A stretch of 64,000 bases of DNA from Acinetobacter bereziniae LMG 1003 = CIP 70.12 (lineage in GTDB: Bacteria > Pseudomonadota > Gammaproteobacteria > Pseudomonadales > Moraxellaceae): NCBI RefSeq assembly GCF_000368925.1, contig NZ_KB849756.1, positions 511,788 through 575,787 on the forward strand, given 5' to 3'. The notes below the pieces were generated by a model. That model did no database searches. It worked only from the letters and a program-made list of their open reading frames with translations, and was not told where the DNA came from. The first letter of the stretch is position 1. Each line of letters starts with the position of its first letter. A program made the translations under genes and the position numbers. Shown in pieces: positions 52,520 through 60,853 of this stretch.

Positions 52520-52981
52520 ATGAAACTTGCAGAAGCACTTTTATTACGAAGCGATCAACAAAAGAAAATCGCTTCATTGAAACAACGTATCAATGCAAAT
52601 GTATTGGTACAAGACGGTGATGAACCATCGGAAGATCCAAACGAGTTATTAAAGCAAGTATTTGCATTAACTCAAGAATCTCAAAAACTTGTTTATGCCA
52701 TTCATCAAACCAATGCTTTGGCAAAATTAACTGATGGTCGTTCATTATTGGCTTTACTGACTCAACGTGATGAGCTTGTGGAGCGCCATAAAATTTTAAC
52801 GTCTGCCATCAGCAACACTCAACGTGAACCAGATCGCTATAGTACACGTGAAATCAAATGGCATAAGGTAATTCCAGTATCATCTTTGCAAAAACAATCC
52901 GATGATATCAGTGCTAAATTACGTGATTTAAATGTATTAATACAAGCCACAAACTGGCAAGTTGATTTACTGGACGTTTAA
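52520..52981 (+). CDS. DIP1984-family protein
   Basis: A 153-residue helical protein of the DIP1984 (septicolysin-like) family. Start MKLAEALLLRSDQQKKIASL is the signature, followed by INANVLVQDGDEPSEDPNEL, IHQTNALAKLTDGRSLLALL, RYSTREIKWHKVIPVSSLQK and the ending LIQATNWQVDLLDV. It probably forms long coiled-coil helices. The family's role is unknown. It has a good ribosome site (AGGAAAAATAAA). In the rtcB unit it may work with the RNA ligase, but this is from position only. Confidence 0.83.
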   Translation: MKLAEALLLRSDQQKKIASLKQRINANVLVQDGDEPSEDPNELLKQVFALTQESQKLVYAIHQTNALAKLTDGRSLLALLTQRDELVERHKILTSAISNTQREPDRYSTREIKWHKVIPVSSLQKQSDDISAKLRDLNVLIQATNWQVDLLDV

Positions 52982-53000
52982 AGCGATCATTTAAAAGCTT

Positions 53001-53020
53001 TGATCGGCTTTAGCCGATCA
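53001..53020 (+). terminator. Hairpin after the DIP1984 gene
   Basis: TGATCGGC / GCCGATCA perfect 8-bp stem, loop TTTA, then GATTT. Weak T-run, so possibly a pause. Confidence 0.45.
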
Positions 53021-53026
53021 GATTTG

Positions 53027-53218
53027 GAATATATTGGGCGAGTACAAGATCTAAGGCTGTATAGATTGAAATAAAAGTCAGCATCATTTTTGGGTAATGA
53101 CAGCGAAGCGGATTTAGGGCGGAAACGAACCAATCAATCCATCACTAAGCATCATTTAAACCTTTGTGAATCAAAGTGACTATTTATATAGCATTACCAC
53201 GTACTGACAATATATTTC
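53027..53218 (+). ncRNA. Structured RNA candidate, copy A
   Basis: Closing helix ATATATTG (53029-53036) with CAATATAT (53208-53215). Then internal loop GGCG / GA and second helix AGTAC / GTACT (53041-53045 / 53201-53205). Inner hairpins: ATCT / AGAT, GGATT / AATCC (53111-53140 region) and CTTTG / CAAAG (53162-53175). Conserved 3' segment TAGCATTACCACGTACTGAC. No ORF on the plus strand. Same layout as copy B with base changes that keep pairing. Confidence 0.6.
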
Positions 53219-53254
53219 AATTTTTCTCAAATGATTCGTCATCTGAGATCACCC

Positions 53255-53444
53255 GAACATACTGGGCGAGTGCAAGATCCTCTACCTCCACAACACAGGA
53301 TTGAAAATAGTGTAGTGGCTTGATGAGCGAGCGGGTTAGCTTAAAACCATAAGCACAAATCAACCCATCACTACAAACAAGGCAAACCTTTGTGAAAGCA
53401 AAGTCACAATGCACCTAGCATTACCATGTACTGACAGTATGTTC
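53255..53444 (+). ncRNA. Structured RNA candidate, copy B
   Basis: Closing helix GAACATACTG / CAGTATGTTC, perfect 10 bp (53255-53264 / 53435-53444). Internal loop GGCG / GA. Second helix AGTGC / GTACT with one G-T. Then hairpin ATCCT / AGGAT, a long arm with GTAGTG / CACTAC and GGGTT / AACCC, hairpin CTTTG / CAAAG, and the 3' segment TAGCATTACCATGTACTGAC. ACC and eight T follow the closing helix, as at an intrinsic terminator. Confidence 0.65.
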
Positions 53445-53464
53445 ACCTTTTTTTTGGAGTTTGA

Positions 53465-53716
53465 ATGAATTACCCCTGTTTTTATTGTCATCATGACACT
53501 CGAGATCAGCCTCGGGTAATTTTGACTATGAAATTTGTCCCGTTTGTTTTTTGGGAAGATGACTGTGTAGAAAATAATGATGCAAATTCAAAAGTGGAGC
53601 GAATGCGATCTCTTTAGCTGAGGCACAGTATAACGATCCATAATATGGTGTAAATGAATTACATTTTATAAAACATGTCCGAAAACCAAATGATTTAGCA
53701 AGAAATGATGAAATAG
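53465..53716 (+). pseudogene. Decayed CPCC-type cysteine-rich protein
   Basis: Pieces of a CPCC-family small zinc protein in three frames: MNYPCFYCHHDTRDQP, then SGNFDYEICPVCF, then FWEDDCVENNDANSK, then GANAISLAEAQYNDP, a stop, and YGVNELHFIKHVRKPNDLAR. The order matches intact relatives (CPCCGY, YEICPVCFWEDD, SLxEAxxNY, HVRKP). At least three frame changes and one internal stop. It ends four bases before the rtcA ATG, so it once was an operon member. The first Cys motif is also altered. Confidence 0.78.
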
Positions 53717-53719
53717 AAA

Positions 53720-54751
53720 ATGAACACATTAGTAAAAAATAAATCCATCCAAATAGATGGCTCACTGGGCGAAGGCGGCGGGCAAATTTTAAGAACTGCG
53801 CTTTCCCTATCTATGCTAACAGGTATTCCTTTTGAGCTTATCAATATCCGTGCAGGTCGAAAGAAACCTGGCTTAATGCGTCAGCATTTGGTTTGTGTGC
53901 AAGCTTCTCAACGTATCAGTCATGCAATTGTTGAAGGTGCTGAGTTACATTCCCAAAAACTGTATTTTCAACCTCAACAAGTTGAAACTGGGAAGTATGA
54001 TTTTCATATCGGTTCGGCAGGCAGCACAATTTTGGTTTTGCAAACACTCCTTCCTGCACTCATGATGCAACCAGAAGCAAGTCAATTGAGTATTCACGGC
54101 GGAACACATAATCCTTTGGCACCCACAGCAGATTTTATTCAACATTGTTTCCTGCCTTTTATTCAAAAGCTTGGCATAGAAGTTGATTTTAAATGCGAAC
54201 GCGTTGGCTTTTTTCCGATTGGTGCAGGTCAAATCAATATCACCATTCATCCATGGAACAATAAACTTGAGCAATCTATTTTAACCAAGGGAAAATTACT
54301 GGAAATACATGGTTTTGCAGCAGCCTTAAACATCCAACAAGATATTGCAGATCGAGAGTTAGATGTCTTGAATAATAAACTTGGTTTAAATCAACGTAAA
54401 CGTATTAATTTTCAAGGGATCAGCCAAGGCAACACTGCATTTGTTATCTTAAATTATGAACACCATCAGCAAGTCTTTTCAGCTTTAGGTGAAAAGAAAA
54501 AATGTGCTGAAAAAGTGGCACATGATTTAGCCAAAGAGGTGAGAGCCTATTTGAACTCACATGCTGTGGTTGATGAATATTTAGCCGACCAACTTTTATT
54601 ACCTTTGGCTTTAGGCAAAGGTGGTGAATTTACAGCACAAGTATTGAGCGATCACACTAAAACCCAAGCTGAAATGATTCAAAAATTTTTAGACTGTGAT
54701 ATTCAGATCGAAGCATTAAACGATATTTTTAAGATCCGTGTGGTGACTTAA
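53720..54751 (+). CDS. rtcA: RNA 3'-terminal phosphate cyclase
   Basis: A 343-residue enzyme that makes 2',3'-cyclic phosphate ends at the cost of ATP, feeding RtcB. IQIDGSLGEGGGQILRTALS at residues 11-30 and IRAGRKKPGLMRQHL are the family signatures, with FHIGSAGSTILVLQTLLPAL and HGGTHNPLAPTADFIQHCFL. The C-terminal part has DEYLADQLLLPLALGKGGEF and a His (SDHTKTQ) where the nucleophile His is expected. It follows the CPCC remnant by four bases and is the last gene of the island. No strong ribosome site is visible. Confidence 0.95.
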   Translation: MNTLVKNKSIQIDGSLGEGGGQILRTALSLSMLTGIPFELINIRAGRKKPGLMRQHLVCVQASQRISHAIVEGAELHSQKLYFQPQQVETGKYDFHIGSAGSTILVLQTLLPALMMQPEASQLSIHGGTHNPLAPTADFIQHCFLPFIQKLGIEVDFKCERVGFFPIGAGQINITIHPWNNKLEQSILTKGKLLEIHGFAAALNIQQDIADRELDVLNNKLGLNQRKRINFQGISQGNTAFVILNYEHHQQVFSALGEKKKCAEKVAHDLAKEVRAYLNSHAVVDEYLADQLLLPLALGKGGEFTAQVLSDHTKTQAEMIQKFLDCDIQIEALNDIFKIRVVT

Positions 54752-54947
54752 TCTTTGCCTTATGATGGCTTAACCATTAAATTGCCCACCCTTTTAATCA
54801 CTTATCCTAATGTGCCAATTCATATTAATTTTCATGTTTATTGGCACATTATGTAAATATTTATTATGACTATCCATTATATAATCAATACCTTAGATCA
54901 ATGTATTTTTAAATTGAACTAAAATATTCAAATAAAGGATAAGGGAA

Positions 54948-55391
54948 ATGAAGAAAGTTTTATTTGGGGCAATGTCTATGGTGCTTTTTACATCTTCAGC
55001 TTTTGCAGAGGATATCACAGGGACTTGGCGTTATATTGACGACAAAACAGGCGAAGCCAAAGGTTTGGTTAAAATCGAAAAACAAAGTAATGGAACTTAT
55101 GCAGGAACAGCTTTAAAAGCAACACCACGTCCAGGCTATACACCTAAAGAATTTTGTACCAATTGCCCTGCCCCTTATACCAATAAACCGATCATTGGTT
55201 TACAAGTAATCTCTGGCTTAAAAACAGATGATCATGTGAATTACACCGATGGAAAAATCATTGATCCTGTTTCTGGAAAAATCTACCGCCTAAAAGGCAA
55301 GATCAGCCCGAATGGTAAAAAACTATTTCTTCGTGGTTATTTAGGTATTTCAGTCGTAGGTCGTAGCCAAACTTGGTTACGTGTAGAGTAA
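54948..55391 (+). CDS. DUF2147 exported protein
   Basis: A 147-residue protein with a signal peptide (MKKVLFGAMSMVLFTSSAFA, then EDITG). The mature part is the DUF2147 barrel: ITGTWRYIDDKTGEAKGLVK, ATPRPGYTPKEFC, the CTNC pair, KIIDPVSGKIYRLKGKISP and LRGYLGISVVGRSQTWLRV. The family is common in Acinetobacter and other proteobacteria, likely periplasmic, with unknown function. GGATAAGGGAA lies just upstream of the ATG. A terminator follows. Confidence 0.88.
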   Translation: MKKVLFGAMSMVLFTSSAFAEDITGTWRYIDDKTGEAKGLVKIEKQSNGTYAGTALKATPRPGYTPKEFCTNCPAPYTNKPIIGLQVISGLKTDDHVNYTDGKIIDPVSGKIYRLKGKISPNGKKLFLRGYLGISVVGRSQTWLRVE

Positions 55392-55407
55392 TTTAACCTT
55401 TTCATTA

Positions 55408-55434
55408 AGACAGCTTATATAAGCTGTCTTTTTT
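55408..55434 (+). terminator. Terminator after DUF2147 gene
   Basis: AAGACAGCTTA / TAAGCTGTCTT, then TTTT. Confidence 0.88.
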
Positions 55435-55468
55435 ATTTCACCCCAATAATAACGCTGAACACTTAGAC

Positions 55469-56053
55469 TTAATTGTCTAAAGCAAGTTGATATAAAAAAT
55501 CCAAATGGGTGGGAGCAACCCCCTTATCCAAATTCAAATCACTGGCACGACCACCTAATCGAAGTGCAGGCAGATAACAATACATTTGATCATGCGCTAA
55601 TTTTCCATATTTTTCTTGTGCTTGGCTCAGTGCTGATTTTTCTAAAAACTGCTCTATGATTTCATCATCACACAACCATTCATTAAAAAAGTCATTCAAT
55701 GACCAAACCGTTACTCCAATATCAGAATTGTGTGGATCCATAAATGAAATATCTTCATCGCCTGCATCGCTTAGACGCCGATAGTAGAACACTATTCCAA
55801 AAGCAGATATTGCAATAGGCAACCGCGTCATATCAGGTTCATCTTTCATTAACCATGACCACAATACGTCCTGATAACGTTCAGGATCAATGATCTGAAT
55901 TAGACCATTCCCATAGAAACCAAAACCATGCTCACGCCAGAGCTCTAACAACGCTTCTGGTAAATAAGATTGATATTTTTTAATAATTTCAATGTTGACT
56001 GTATTGCCCACCTGATCTACAGGAAACTTATCAATAAATAATTGTAATTGCAT
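55469..56053 (-). CDS. GAD-like/DUF1851 protein, T6SS immunity-like
   Basis: Best start is the ATG at 56053 (MQLQLFIDKFPVDQVGNTVN), with GAGAA before it; the longer frame to 56125 is not needed. GAD-like region: YLPEALLELWREHGFGFYGN, GLIQIIDPERYQDVLWSWL. DUF1851 region near the C terminus: YGKLAHDQMYCYLPALRLGG. This pair of domains is typical of immunity proteins such as Tdi1 that neutralise type VI effectors. No effector or VgrG is nearby, so it could be an orphan immunity gene or a housekeeping relative. Confidence 0.72.
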   Translation of the reverse strand: MQLQLFIDKFPVDQVGNTVNIEIIKKYQSYLPEALLELWREHGFGFYGNGLIQIIDPERYQDVLWSWLMKDEPDMTRLPIAISAFGIVFYYRRLSDAGDEDISFMDPHNSDIGVTVWSLNDFFNEWLCDDEIIEQFLEKSALSQAQEKYGKLAHDQMYCYLPALRLGGRASDLNLDKGVAPTHLDFLYQLALDN

Positions 56054-56093
56054 TGTTATTCTCAAACCTAAATTGCTTAACCAAGGCTCAAGC

Positions 56094-56474
56094 TTAGCCT
56101 TTCCACTCAAAACCACTAAAGGCATTATCTTGTTTTAAAGAATTTTCCACAGCATTTGCCAATTGCTTAATCATGCTTTGAGTGGCAATTTTTCTAAACC
56201 ATACCTGCTCTTCATCAGCATGTGCAGAAATCTCACAGGTCAACAAGCCTTGATCATTTAAACGACAATTCACCCCTAAACCTATCGGATGATTTTCCAC
56301 ACTCACTGCCAAATCTTCATGAGAAGATGTCGTTTCCGCCTTAAAACCATATTGAGAAAGTTGTTTTAACAATAAATCCGTTACATACGCCTGAGTAACA
56401 TGGCATGCATTTTGACCATAACCATTGCTTTTAACATGATTTTCGCAGTTTGCAGTAAATTGTAATGTTCTCAT
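56094..56474 (-). CDS. Protein of unknown function, 126 residues
   Basis: Start at ATG 56474 (MRTLQFTANCENHVKSNGYG); the frame extends four codons further up. It ends 41 bases before the GAD-like gene, so the two may be one operon. One Cys pair (NCEN and NACHVT) and a Cys near the middle. No signal peptide. Not recognised; possibly related to the immunity-like neighbour. Confidence 0.55.
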   Translation of the reverse strand: MRTLQFTANCENHVKSNGYGQNACHVTQAYVTDLLLKQLSQYGFKAETTSSHEDLAVSVENHPIGLGVNCRLNDQGLLTCEISAHADEEQVWFRKIATQSMIKQLANAVENSLKQDNAFSGFEWKG

Positions 56475-56528
56475 TGCTTCATCCAAAAGGCTTTATAGTT
56501 GTATGGTTTTAGAATAAGCAATATAAAC

Positions 56529-56558
56529 AAAACAGCCAAGCTTTTGCTTGGCTGTTTT
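56529..56558 (-). terminator. Terminator after tyrA-aroA
   Basis: Perfect 13-bp stem AAAACAGCCAAGC / GCTTGGCTGTTTT, loop TTTT. Lies 50 bases after the aroA stop on the minus strand. Confidence 0.85.
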
Positions 56559-56608
56559 CAATTAATTATACAAATATTAGACAAGTATTATGGAGACACG
56601 ATTCCGTT

Positions 56609-58855
56609 TTATTCAGAAACTTGAATCTCAAGTCCAGCCTGATTCGAAAGCTGAGTGAATGTAGGAAAACTAGTGGCAACTGTTTCAGTTCCCATAATTT
56701 TAATCTCGCCAGAATTACGTAAACCAGCCATCGAGAAACTCATTGCAATACGATGATCATGATGTGATTCAATTTCACCACCAGTGAAAATCGCGGACCA
56801 GTCTCCTGACTTACCTTTTCCTTCGATGATGATGCCATCATCTGTAGGCGTACAATCTATACCTAAAGTCTTTAAACCATCAGCCATCACTTGAATACGG
56901 TCAGATTCTTTGACTCTTAATTCAGCTGCACCTGTCAGAACAGTTTGCCCTTCAGCACATGCAGCAGCAATAAACAAAGATGGAAATTCATCAATCGCCA
57001 ATGGCACTTGATCTTCAGGCATATGAATACCTTTCAACGTACGCGTACCACGAATACGAATATCCGCAATCGGCTCACCGCCAGCGATGCGTTCATTTTC
57101 AACAGTGAGGTCTGCACCCATTTGTTTAAGAATTTCAATCACACCTGTACGTGTTGGGTTAATCCCAACGGCTTCAAGCGTAACATCTGAACCCTCTGTA
57201 ATCGCAGCACCCACCATAAAAAAGGCAGCAGAAGAAATATCTGAAGGAACTTGAATCTCAGTACCTACCAACTTTCCACCACCTTGCAGTGAAATACGAT
57301 TTCCTTCTGTTTTTACTTCATAACCAAATGCACGCAACATACGTTCTGTATGGTCACGTGTTGGTTCTGGTTCAGTAACAGATGTTTCACCTTCAGCCCA
57401 TAAACCCGCCAACAGAATCCCTGATTTCACCTGTGCAGAAGCCATAGGTAAATCGTAATGAATTCCTTTCAATGCTTGAGCACCCGTAATAGAAACAGGC
57501 GGTGTACCACGTTCGCCCGTAGTTTGAATCTGTGCGCCCATTTCACGCAAAGGCTTGGCTATACGCTCCATTGGACGTTTAGACAAAGAAGCATCACCCG
57601 TCATAACAGAGTCAAATTGTTGTGCAGACAACATTCCTGAGAGCAAACGCATTGAGGTGCCCGAGTTCCCCATATACAACGCTGTTTTAGGCGCTTTTAA
57701 GCCATTGATTCCCACACCATGAATGGTCACTTCACCATTTTTCGGACCTTCAATACTTACCCCCATATCACGGAACGCTTGAAGTGTTGCTAAAGCATCT
57801 TCACCTTCGAGAAAGCCCGTCACATGTGTAGTTCCTTCAGCAATCGCTCCAAACATGATGGAACGATGAGACACTGACTTGTCACCTGGTATGGTAAATT
57901 TACCCTTAAATGTCTTCTCACCCGGCAAAATGGTAAATTGTTGTGTCACCTTATTTTTCTCCATCAAAGGTTTATTGGCGAGCATATGATTGAAATGTTG
58001 GCGTGCCGCTTGTGCATGACCAAGCAATCCCATCAAGGCTTGTGAATTTTCATCTTCAATCAGTTGACGCAAAGTTGCGAGTTGCGCTTCAAATCCATCT
58101 ACAGCTTTGAGTATGGCTTTTTTATTGGCAAAAAAAATGTCATGCCACATTTGTGGATCACTGGCTGCAATACGTGAGAAATCTCGAAATCCACCGGCTG
58201 CATAGCGGAAAATATCTAAATTATCTTCACGGTTTGCAAGCTGTTCAACCAGATTAAATGCCATCAAATGCGGTAAATGACTGGTATGTGCCAAAACCTC
58301 ATCATGCTTTTCAACATCCATACAAATCACTTCAGCTTTAGCTGCCTGCCAAAGTTGAATCAGCTTTTCAACAGCCCATTCCGCACTACTCGGTAATGGC
58401 GTTAAAATCACTTTGTGATTGGCAAATAAATCCACCTTACCTGCATGAACACCCGTATGTTCAGCACCAGCAATAGGATGTCCGGGTACAAAACCGACCG
58501 GAATATTCTGACCATATACAGCATGTGCAGCTTCGACCACATTGCCTTTGGTACTGCCTACATCGGTAATAATCGCATTTTCAGATAGATAAGGTTTTAT
58601 TGTTTCGAGAATTTTTTGCGTTGCACGAACAGGCAAAGCCAAAACAATTAAATCTGCATCTCGAACTGCATCAACTGGATCACTAAAACCTTCAGAAATA
58701 ATCCCTAAAGCTTTAGCATCTGCTAAGGTTTTTTTTGAACGTGTTGCAGCAACAACATTTTCTGCAAGATGTTCTGCTGCGATCACACGCGCCAAACTTG
58801 AGCCAATCAGCCCAAGTCCAATAAAAGCAACTTTTTTAAATAAAGGTTGTGACAT
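56609..58855 (-). CDS. aroA: Fused prephenate dehydrogenase / EPSP synthase
   Basis: 748 residues. Residues 1-300 are TyrA: KVAFIGLGLIGSSLARVIAA (dinucleotide site), VLALPVRATQKILETI, TDVGSTKGNVVEAAH, FVPGHPIAGAEHTGVH. From about 312 AroA: FKGKFTIPGDKSVSHRSIMF, GNSGTSMRLLSGMLSAQQFD, LSKRPMERIAKPLREMGAQI, DISSAAFFMVGAA and DHRIAMSFSMAG. This TyrA-AroA fusion is typical of Acinetobacter and some relatives. It sits downstream of pheA (33-base gap), so aromatic synthesis steps are made together. One ORF throughout. Confidence 0.96.
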   Translation of the reverse strand: MSQPLFKKVAFIGLGLIGSSLARVIAAEHLAENVVAATRSKKTLADAKALGIISEGFSDPVDAVRDADLIVLALPVRATQKILETIKPYLSENAIITDVGSTKGNVVEAAHAVYGQNIPVGFVPGHPIAGAEHTGVHAGKVDLFANHKVILTPLPSSAEWAVEKLIQLWQAAKAEVICMDVEKHDEVLAHTSHLPHLMAFNLVEQLANREDNLDIFRYAAGGFRDFSRIAASDPQMWHDIFFANKKAILKAVDGFEAQLATLRQLIEDENSQALMGLLGHAQAARQHFNHMLANKPLMEKNKVTQQFTILPGEKTFKGKFTIPGDKSVSHRSIMFGAIAEGTTHVTGFLEGEDALATLQAFRDMGVSIEGPKNGEVTIHGVGINGLKAPKTALYMGNSGTSMRLLSGMLSAQQFDSVMTGDASLSKRPMERIAKPLREMGAQIQTTGERGTPPVSITGAQALKGIHYDLPMASAQVKSGILLAGLWAEGETSVTEPEPTRDHTERMLRAFGYEVKTEGNRISLQGGGKLVGTEIQVPSDISSAAFFMVGAAITEGSDVTLEAVGINPTRTGVIEILKQMGADLTVENERIAGGEPIADIRIRGTRTLKGIHMPEDQVPLAIDEFPSLFIAAACAEGQTVLTGAAELRVKESDRIQVMADGLKTLGIDCTPTDDGIIIEGKGKSGDWSAIFTGGEIESHHDHRIAMSFSMAGLRNSGEIKIMGTETVATSFPTFTQLSNQAGLEIQVSE

Positions 58856-58887
58856 GACGATTTTAAACTACCCTCTTCACAACAACT

Positions 58888-59994
58888 TTAAAGTACAGCG
58901 ATTGGATAAGAACCCAGTACTCGTACTTCTTTAACTAACGGGCGTATATCCTCAATCGCAGCTTTAACATTGTCTTGTTCCACATGACCCTCTAAGTCGA
59001 TGAAGAATACATATGCCCATTTCTCAGGCAATGCTGGACGGGTTTCAATACTGGTCAGACTAATATTGTGCTTGGCAAATGGTGCAAGAATTTCCAACAA
59101 AGCACCAGCACGATCATGTGCTGAAATTAACAATGACGTTTTATCATTACCGCTTTGTGGAACTTTCTCACGCCCAATCACCAAGAAACGTGTGGTATTT
59201 TCAGGATTGTCTTCAATATTGCCGTGCAAGATTTCCAAGTCATAAATACTTGCAGCGACATCAGATGCAATTGCTGCCGAATGCCATTCATTACGAATAC
59301 GACGAGCAGCTTCTGCATTAGAACTTAAAGCAACACGCTCCACACCCGGATAATGAGCATCAAGCCATTTGCGACATTGTGCTAAGGTTTGTTGATGCGC
59401 ATAAATTTGTTTAATGCTGTCCTTACGTGTATTTGATGAAATCAGGAATTGATGATGAATACGTAATTCAACCTCACCAATCACATTCAAATGTGATGCT
59501 TTAAAACAATCTAATGTATGGTTAACAACCCCTTCTGATGAGTTTTCAACGGGTACTAAACCATAGTGCGCACTTCCTGCTTCAACTTCACGGAATACTT
59601 CATCTATTGTTGGCAATGGGCGAACCACAGCATCTTGACCAAAATGTTTTAAGACTGCTGAGTGAGTATACGTTCCGACTGGACCCAAGAATGCAATACT
59701 TTGTGGTGCTTCAAGTGCTAAGCATGCCGACATAATTTCACGGAATAAACGAGCCATTGTTTGATCTGACAAGGGTCCTTCATTACGCTCCATAACTTTA
59801 CGTAAAACTTGTGCCTCACGTTCTGGACGATAAAACAACGGATTCTCTTCTGATGCAAATTTTGCTTTAGCAACTGCTTCCGCCAGTTTTGCACGGCGAT
59901 TGATGAGTTGTTGAATTTGTTGATCTACAGAATCAATATCTTCACGGATTTGAGCAAGATCTAGAGAAGTCGTTTTTTGATCATCGTTGATCAT
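58888..59994 (-). CDS. pheA: Bifunctional chorismate mutase/prephenate dehydratase (P-protein)
   Basis: 368 residues. The N-terminal AroQ chorismate mutase (about 14-100: LAQIREDIDSVDQQIQQLIN, REIMSACLALE) is followed by prephenate dehydratase (IAFLGPVGTYTHSAVLKHFG, VEAGSAHYGLVPVENSSEGV, TTRFLVIGREKVP) and a C-terminal ACT domain (KTSLLISAHDRAGALLEILA, SLTSIETRPA) that binds Phe for feedback control. The start is ATG at 59994 (MINDDQKTTSLDLAQ). Upstream gene of the tyrA-aroA pair. Confidence 0.96.
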   Translation of the reverse strand: MINDDQKTTSLDLAQIREDIDSVDQQIQQLINRRAKLAEAVAKAKFASEENPLFYRPEREAQVLRKVMERNEGPLSDQTMARLFREIMSACLALEAPQSIAFLGPVGTYTHSAVLKHFGQDAVVRPLPTIDEVFREVEAGSAHYGLVPVENSSEGVVNHTLDCFKASHLNVIGEVELRIHHQFLISSNTRKDSIKQIYAHQQTLAQCRKWLDAHYPGVERVALSSNAEAARRIRNEWHSAAIASDVAASIYDLEILHGNIEDNPENTTRFLVIGREKVPQSGNDKTSLLISAHDRAGALLEILAPFAKHNISLTSIETRPALPEKWAYVFFIDLEGHVEQDNVKAAIEDIRPLVKEVRVLGSYPIAVL

Positions 59995-60246
59995 TGTTAT
60001 ATCGCCCTTTGAAAGTCAAGAATTACGAAAAGTCTAAGTTTTAGACCCAAAACAGTATAACAATAGTTCAGTTAAATTTGTTGAGCAATAACGCTTTTAT
60101 CGATGATTCCGTTATTGCCACCACTTTGAATAAAATATCAGCAATGTATGAGTAAACTCCGCTATCCATTACTTACAAAGTAGCTATGGAATTTTAATCA
60201 TTGCCCACTATGATTAAAATTAAAAGCGGATTTCGAGACAAAGAAA

Positions 60247-60765
60247 ATGAATAAAAAAATCGCTGTTCTCATCACCCATGATTTCGAAGATACGGAATAT
60301 CATCATCCCGTAGAAGCTTTTCGTGCCGCAAGTCATTCTGTTCGAAATATAGAAAAATCCGCAGGCAACATTGTCTACAGCCAACAACGTAAATCTTCCG
60401 TCAGTATAGATTTAGGGATTGATGATATTTCAGTTAAAGATTTTGATGCCTTAATGATTCCAGGCGGGCAATCACCTTATCATTTAAAGAAAGATCCGCG
60501 TTTCATTGATTTTCTCCGCAGTTTTGCCAATGCACAAAAACCGATTTTTCTGTGTTGTTACAGCCCTCAACTCTTGATCGACGCACAGATTGCAATTGGT
60601 CGTCGTTTGACCTCGATTGATGAATTGATCAAAGAATTAAAAGATGCGGGCGCGGTTATTTTTGATCGTGAAGTTGTGAACGACAATAATCTTTATATTT
60701 CTTCACGTTCGACCTATGAATTGCCCGTTTTTATCGATGAATGTTTAAATGTACTGAGCGTTTAA
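60247..60765 (+). CDS. DJ-1/PfpI family protein with altered catalytic motif
   Basis: 172 residues, PfpI-type. Start KIAVLITHDFEDTEYHHPVE; DALMIPGGQSPYHLKKDPRF matches the family's DALVIPGG region. The nucleophile elbow, usually CHGPQ, is CCYSPQLL: the Cys is kept but His and Gly are replaced by Tyr and Ser. The acidic residue near the start (Glu in TEYHHP) is in place. Members act as deglycase or chaperone-like stress proteins; the altered motif makes the activity uncertain. RBS AAAGAAA is weak. Single gene. Confidence 0.8.
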   Translation: MNKKIAVLITHDFEDTEYHHPVEAFRAASHSVRNIEKSAGNIVYSQQRKSSVSIDLGIDDISVKDFDALMIPGGQSPYHLKKDPRFIDFLRSFANAQKPIFLCCYSPQLLIDAQIAIGRRLTSIDELIKELKDAGAVIFDREVVNDNNLYISSRSTYELPVFIDECLNVLSV

Positions 60766-60853
60766 TTGAATTTTTATTCACTGTTCAGCATTAAACCAAA
60801 GATACATTTTAAACCTTATATTCAAATTTAACCTGATAATTTCTTGTTATTGA

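Noticed and set aside
53217..53414. 65-codon minus-strand ORF between DIP1984 and rtcA
   Set aside because: It is antisense to structured RNA copy B, and the equivalent frame in copy A does not keep the same protein.
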